Origin: Nitrososphaerota archaeon
GTDB lineage: Archaea; Thermoproteota; Nitrososphaeria; Nitrososphaerales; Gagatemarchaeaceae
Direction: 5' to 3'
DNA length: 64,000 nt
NCBI GenBank assembly: GCA_027886885.1
Contig: JAPCJP010000002.1
Span: 1,285 to 65,284 of the forward strand
Position numbers and translations under genes: made by a program. Numbering within the stretch: the first letter of the stretch is position 1; each line of letters starts with the position of its first letter. The notes below the pieces were generated by a model. It did no database searches. It was not told the origin of the DNA and saw nothing but the letters and a program-made list of their open reading frames with translations. This document shows positions 60,362 through 64,000 of this stretch, piece after piece.

Positions 60362-61789
60362 TCAGCTCACCTGCACGGTCGGGCTCGCGAAGTTTCCGGA
60401 ACCGTCAACCGCGAGCAGACTCTCTGCGCCGTCTACCCTCATCCGGAACAGGTAGGTGCCGGGTGGGAAGTCCAGAGGGATCGGGACGTCCAGCTGACCC
60501 GTGAACGGGGTCATGTTGACCGGCTCACCTGCGGTATGGGTGTTAGTGAGGTTGGAGTCAAGCGTGAGCGAGACGCCCGCCTGGATCGAGGCCACAGTCC
60601 CCCACTCCTCGTCGTCCCCGCCGGGGTTGATGACGACCTGCGCCCCGACGACGAAGCCTGCGGTGGAGGACGCGCTGAGGACGGGCTGGCCAGAGTTGCT
60701 GGTGCCGCTGGTCACCGTGGTCGCGCTCGTCAGCTGGGTGACGAGGTCGCTCTGCTGGATCGAGATGGTGTAGTCCCCTATCAGGAAGTCGATCTGCTGC
60801 CCCTCCTCGACGGGGGGCGTGAAGCTGAGCGTCATGTCTGTTCCGTGCGCCCCGGTTATGGGGGGAGGGGTGGTTATGGTCGGCGCCAGCACGAAGGGGA
60901 CGACGTTGGATTCGAAGAGCGGGAGGGGCGGTTGACCGGGCGCGAGCTGCATGCTCTGCACGACCTGGACGGACTTGACCCCCGGCGTGACCGAAGGTGG
61001 GACCGTTATTGATATCTGGGCGCTGGTCACATTCGAAGCAACAGGCGTCACGGAGATACCGTTGATCCTGACGCTCACGGCAGCCTCGGCCGTGGTGAGG
61101 TTCAACCCGTTTATCGTCAGCGTCGCTGTCGGTCCGGACTCCAGGACCTGTGGGCTAAGGCTCTGGATGATGGGTACGCTGAAGGGCACCACCATTATCT
61201 GCGGCGTCAGGACCGGCAGGCTGGGTCTTGGCGTCTCCTGGCTGTCCAACAAGATGACCGTGACCTCGTAGGCCGTGGAGACCCTGTAGTTGGTCTGGAA
61301 GAAGGAAGACCAGACCTTGGTCAGCTCGTCGAGCGTCAGCACCGAGGGCGTTATCTTCACCTGTTCGATCTGATAAGCCAGGTCCGAGCCAGCCACCTCC
61401 GCCGTGGCGGCGACTGCCGATTGTATGGTGCTGTTCGTAAGCACGGGGTTCTCGTGAAGGATTCTCATGGCGCTGGCGAGTATCTGGTGCGCCTGGATGT
61501 CATCGTTACCGTCTCCGGTCGCAGTGAGGAGGTACTCGAGGTTGATAGCCAGTCGCGGCCTCTTGACCAGCGTCCCCGCGGCGTTGCGCGCGGGTTGGTC
61601 CAGGTTCCTGTAACTTTGGTTCAAGTTGACCTGGTAGAGGAAGATATTCAACCCCGCGTAAGGAGCAGCGTTCACCACGACGTCAGGGGGCTTGGTGGTG
61701 ATCGACGCTGCCGGGACGTCGTTCTGGATGCCGTTCATGAGGTACGCGATCGTCGCTGTCACTGTCGCGATTGCCTGGAAGTTGGTCAT
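60362..61789 (-). CDS. DUF4255 (Pvc16-type) tube terminator/cap protein
   Basis: Protein of 475 aa. The N-terminal DUF4255 domain (about 1-190) is clear: FQAIATVTATIAYLMNG, AAPYAGLNIFLYQVNLNQSYRN, LAINLEYLLTATGDGNDDIQAHQILASAM and EVTVILLDSQ. Two or more IPT/TIG-like beta domains follow (SLSPQVLESGPTATLTINGL; LTLDSNLTNTHTAGEPV). It probably caps the tube at the distal end. The ATPase is encoded immediately downstream. Confidence 0.92.
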   Translation of the reverse strand: MTNFQAIATVTATIAYLMNGIQNDVPAASITTKPPDVVVNAAPYAGLNIFLYQVNLNQSYRNLDQPARNAAGTLVKRPRLAINLEYLLTATGDGNDDIQAHQILASAMRILHENPVLTNSTIQSAVAATAEVAGSDLAYQIEQVKITPSVLTLDELTKVWSSFFQTNYRVSTAYEVTVILLDSQETPRPSLPVLTPQIMVVPFSVPIIQSLSPQVLESGPTATLTINGLNLTTAEAAVSVRINGISVTPVASNVTSAQISITVPPSVTPGVKSVQVVQSMQLAPGQPPLPLFESNVVPFVLAPTITTPPPITGAHGTDMTLSFTPPVEEGQQIDFLIGDYTISIQQSDLVTQLTSATTVTSGTSNSGQPVLSASSTAGFVVGAQVVINPGGDDEEWGTVASIQAGVSLTLDSNLTNTHTAGEPVNMTPFTGQLDVPIPLDFPPGTYLFRMRVDGAESLLAVDGSGNFASPTVQVS

Positions 61790-62832
61790 CGGCCCCTCTC
61801 ATCCCTCCTCTTCATGTAATCTTGCAGTGAGAGAGACGGGCCCCGGTCGTCGGTCGGGGGTTTCTCGGGATTGACCGCCCTGACCTCTATCCTGCCGATG
61901 TTTATCGTGACCACCGGGTCCTGGGAGCGCTGGGCGACCCTGTCGAAGCCTGCGCCGCGGGTCGAGCCGACTTCCCCGAGTCTCTCAACCCCCGACTCAC
62001 CCTCCACCTCTTCGGCTTCGACGGTCGGAACCTCAGCTTCCTCCGAGGTTGCCGGCCTGGGCTGCTGGCGGCTCGGGGAAGGGATTTCGGTATCTTCGAG
62101 TTCTGTCTCTACGAGTACAGACGGCGCTCGCTCGACCGCCTCTTCGGCACCGATATCGAGCCTCTTCTCGGACGCTTCGACGACTTTACCCGAAATGAAA
62201 CTAGAGTTTTCCATCGGCTCTACCGCGGCCTGCGAATCCGGTGATGTCCTACTGTCTGGACCAGATACTTCCTCGGGTGCGGAGCTTTCCGCTCCGTGGG
62301 CGTCGTAGACGGGATGAGCCTCCCCATAACTCGTGGGCGTTGTCCTGACTGTCGCGGGGGCGCCGGAGGGTACCCCTATGCTCTGGGAGTAAGCAGGAGG
62401 CTCTCTTGTCGCAACGTCCCCCCGGCGTCCTGTGTCCGGGGTAGACTCAGGCGTTGGGCTAGCAAACGTCGGGGCGGCTTTCCGGACGATCGTTCTCTCT
62501 TCGGAAAGCACTGGGACCTCTTGGACACGAGGTTCTGACTCTGTCTCGATTCGCTTTTCCTCTCCCTCTTGGAGTTTCGGCTTGGTCGTCGCTGGCGCCA
62601 GGGCATCCGCCGTCCGTTGCTCCGTGGGACGAGGGCGCTGCGGAACCTCCGGTCTCGAGACGGGAGTTCCAACGGGACGCGCGGGAGGCGGTCTGGCGGT
62701 CGTTCGTCTCTCAACGGGGAGCCGAAGAGCCTCTGGCACCATGTCTGGCGTGAGAGCAGGTCTGATATCGGCAGCCCCCTTTACGGTCTTTCCGGCGGAA
62801 CCGGCGGCAAGACGTTCCACAAAGGTGCTCAT
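61786..62832 (-). CDS. Disordered eCIS protein with conserved C-terminal motif
   Basis: 348 aa from ATG 62832. Residues 25-280 are Pro/Ser/Thr/Glu-rich low complexity. The C-terminal ~60 residues contain PVVTINIGRIEVRAV, then SLSLQDYMKRRDE. Such a tail resembles a motif I recall from proteins encoded between tube/baseplate and DUF4255 genes in bacterial eCIS loci. It may act as a tape measure or assembly scaffold, but this is inference. The start overlaps the upstream stop (TGATG), and its own stop overlaps the DUF4255 start by 4 nt. Confidence 0.75.
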   Translation of the reverse strand: MSTFVERLAAGSAGKTVKGAADIRPALTPDMVPEALRLPVERRTTARPPPARPVGTPVSRPEVPQRPRPTEQRTADALAPATTKPKLQEGEEKRIETESEPRVQEVPVLSEERTIVRKAAPTFASPTPESTPDTGRRGDVATREPPAYSQSIGVPSGAPATVRTTPTSYGEAHPVYDAHGAESSAPEEVSGPDSRTSPDSQAAVEPMENSSFISGKVVEASEKRLDIGAEEAVERAPSVLVETELEDTEIPSPSRQQPRPATSEEAEVPTVEAEEVEGESGVERLGEVGSTRGAGFDRVAQRSQDPVVTINIGRIEVRAVNPEKPPTDDRGPSLSLQDYMKRRDERGR

Positions 62833-63689
62833 CAGAGGCTCTCTCCTGAAAGGGTGCTGTTGATCATTTCGATATACCTGCCGCGCTCTCCAACCGGAAG
62901 GGAGAGGATCTCGTCCGGGTTCCAGTGGTAGTTGAATGCGATCCAGTGAACCTCCTTCTCTAGCCGCGGAACTCTCGACCTTACCTCGCGGAACAAGAAG
63001 TCCTCGATGAAGAAGGGTGTCTTGAATTGGTGACCGCAACTGGGACAAGAGAGGTCGAGGACTATCTCGGCTTGTGGGTCCAACTCCTCCAGCTTGGCGC
63101 TTACTGCGGCGATCATCTCAGGGGTGAGTCGCGAGGGCAACGGGCGGTCCGAGGAGACGATGCACGACCGGACCAGTGCCTCTTCCGCACTCATGTCACC
63201 GGTCGAGGTCATCACGTCCTCTAGGTCCGCTCCCGTGATAGCGCGAACGTGAAGGACGGACTCCCCTATTTTGACCTCTGCGTCGTTCTTCATCTCACGC
63301 CTACCGGTCTGCGTCAATAGGTCCGCAGAGAGCCCCACGGACATCTCGGCCGCGCACCTTGGGCAGGTGACGATGCACTCCATCTTGTCCCCGAAGGTGA
63401 GCCTTCTCAGGTGGAGCATCAGAGCCACGCGGTCCCCGACCGTCAGTTGCCTCACAAGTTCTAGGTTCTTCTTCGACCCTGGCGTTCCCTCGAGCTTCGT
63501 CACCCGGTCCAAGATAGCGGTGGTACGCTGGGCCGGTGGCAGGGTTTCGCCTGCGCGCGCGAACTCCTGTTCGTCGTATCCGTTCAGTTCCCGAACCGTC
63601 GCGTTCCGGACCCACTTGCCGTCGCTTAAGAAACCGTTGTGGAGGGCGACGACGGTCATGGAGTCCATGGTCTTCACCCCTCCAAGCAC
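62832..63689 (-). CDS. eCIS baseplate or assembly-chaperone-like protein with zinc ribbon
   Basis: Protein of 285 aa with two CxxC pairs: CIVTCPRCAAEMSV at about residue 105 and LSCPSCGHQFKT at about 207, which together look like a zinc site. Other blocks are DRVALMLHLRRLTFGDKMEC and IAFNYHWNPDEILSLPVGERGRYIEMI. The order between tube and disordered protein matches T4 baseplate/tail-assembly-chaperone-like genes of eCIS clusters. The precise role is not certain. Confidence 0.68.
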   Translation of the reverse strand: MLGGVKTMDSMTVVALHNGFLSDGKWVRNATVRELNGYDEQEFARAGETLPPAQRTTAILDRVTKLEGTPGSKKNLELVRQLTVGDRVALMLHLRRLTFGDKMECIVTCPRCAAEMSVGLSADLLTQTGRREMKNDAEVKIGESVLHVRAITGADLEDVMTSTGDMSAEEALVRSCIVSSDRPLPSRLTPEMIAAVSAKLEELDPQAEIVLDLSCPSCGHQFKTPFFIEDFLFREVRSRVPRLEKEVHWIAFNYHWNPDEILSLPVGERGRYIEMINSTLSGESL

Positions 63690-63716
63690 TGTCTTTGCCT
63701 TTCGGCCACTGAGGGC

Positions 63717-64000
63717 TTAGTTAGGCACGGCGACGGTGGGCTCTTTCGGTTCTGTCACCGAAAGGTCGCGCTCCCATCCTTCGTTCTCGATCTTGATGTG
63801 CTGTATCAGGACCACGTTGGCGTTGGCATCAAGGTCCGCCCATGCCTGCCACTCCGAGACCCAGCACCGATAGACCTTGTAGGACATGACGACCTGACCC
63901 GCCTCGTTGAGCAGGTCGATGGCGATGTCCTTGCGGAAGTCGGCGAGGGAGACCTCCGAGCCGAGACCCGCCCCGTAGTTCCAGACCTTGTTCGCCCATA
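63717..64000 (-). CDS. Contractile injection system inner tube protein (partial, C-terminal part)
   Basis: The reverse strand is open from the right edge to the stop at 63717-63719. The 94 visible residues include LADFRKDIAIDLLNEAGQVV, MSYKVYRCWVSEWQA, DLDANANVVLIQHIKIENEG and WERD. These are hallmarks of gp19-like tail tube proteins (Afp1/Afp5, Pvc1/Pvc5). The N-terminus is outside the window. The next gene starts 27 nt downstream. Confidence 0.92.
   Translation of the reverse strand, partial: WANKVWNYGAGLGSEVSLADFRKDIAIDLLNEAGQVVMSYKVYRCWVSEWQAWADLDANANVVLIQHIKIENEGWERDLSVTEPKEPTVAVPN

Noticed and set aside
54579-64000. Integrated prophage rather than eCIS
   Set aside because: No capsid, portal, terminase, integrase or lysis gene is visible. 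DUF4157, DUF4255 and the AAA+ ATPase are eCIS markers. The part beyond 64 kb could still change this.
54579-64000. Type VI secretion system
   Set aside because: No TssJLM membrane complex, ClpV or Hcp/TssBC-type sheath is seen, and the DUF4255/AAA+ combination is typical of eCIS.

Overview
The window is archaeal. It carries a thermosome, aIF1/SUI1, archaeal-type PEP carboxylase, HerA-NurA, HMG-CoA synthase of the isoprenoid pathway, archaeal PGK, TATA boxes about 27 nt upstream of leaderless or nearly leaderless starts, and three tRNAs that each hold two short introns. Family content and intron-rich tRNAs suggest a thaumarchaeote-like (Nitrososphaeria) lineage. No ammonia-oxidation gene is present. 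Several predicted secreted or surface-anchored proteins, including acid-type proteases (a sedolisin/S53 and a thermopsin), together with peptidases and proline dehydrogenase, suggest a peptide-using, possibly acidophilic heterotroph. That lifestyle is inference.

0-20 kb: a truncated secreted protein beside a PhoU-like regulator, PEP carboxylase, tRNA-Met with an unusual D-loop intron, aIF1, a TauE/DUF1634 exporter pair, a universal stress protein, citrate synthase, a GGR-type flavoprotein, AlaX and tRNA-Arg. These are followed by a large kelch-like surface protein, a divergent pair (HTH plus ferritin-like regulator and ZIP-like transporter) around a long inverted repeat, a winged-helix regulator, a 57-aa gene, TatA, proline dehydrogenase, an Xaa-Pro peptidase and PolX.

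20-54 kb: a LAGLIDADG endonuclease ORF between a truncated tRNA-Leu 5' half and an intact two-intron tRNA-Leu(TAA). Next come a 1403-aa sedolisin, an FAD oxidase/aldolase pair, an MBL hydrolase, a degenerate Nudix protein, the thermosome with a palindrome in its promoter, a radical SAM protein, threonine dehydratase, a BtuF-like protein, NurA-HerA and HMG-CoA synthase. A molybdate/tungstate ABC transporter lies divergent from a ModE regulator. Then follow thioredoxin, oligoendopeptidase F, a NikR-like regulator, PGK, a methylisocitrate lyase-like enzyme, a VTT/DedA membrane protein and thermopsin.

54.5-64 kb (running off the right edge): an extracellular contractile injection system (eCIS, phage-tail-like) locus. 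A plus-strand operon encodes a CIS-tube/Afp7-like protein, a LysM protein, a gp27-like hub and a gp5/gpV-like spike. A convergent minus-strand operon encodes a tail tube protein (cut by the edge), a Zn-ribbon baseplate or chaperone-like protein, a disordered protein, a DUF4255 cap protein, an AAA+ ATPase and a small partner. Between them, under its own promoter, lies a DUF4157 protein with C-terminal EF-hands, which is the best effector candidate. Sheath and baseplate-wedge genes are expected just beyond 64,000. This is the most unusual system in the window.
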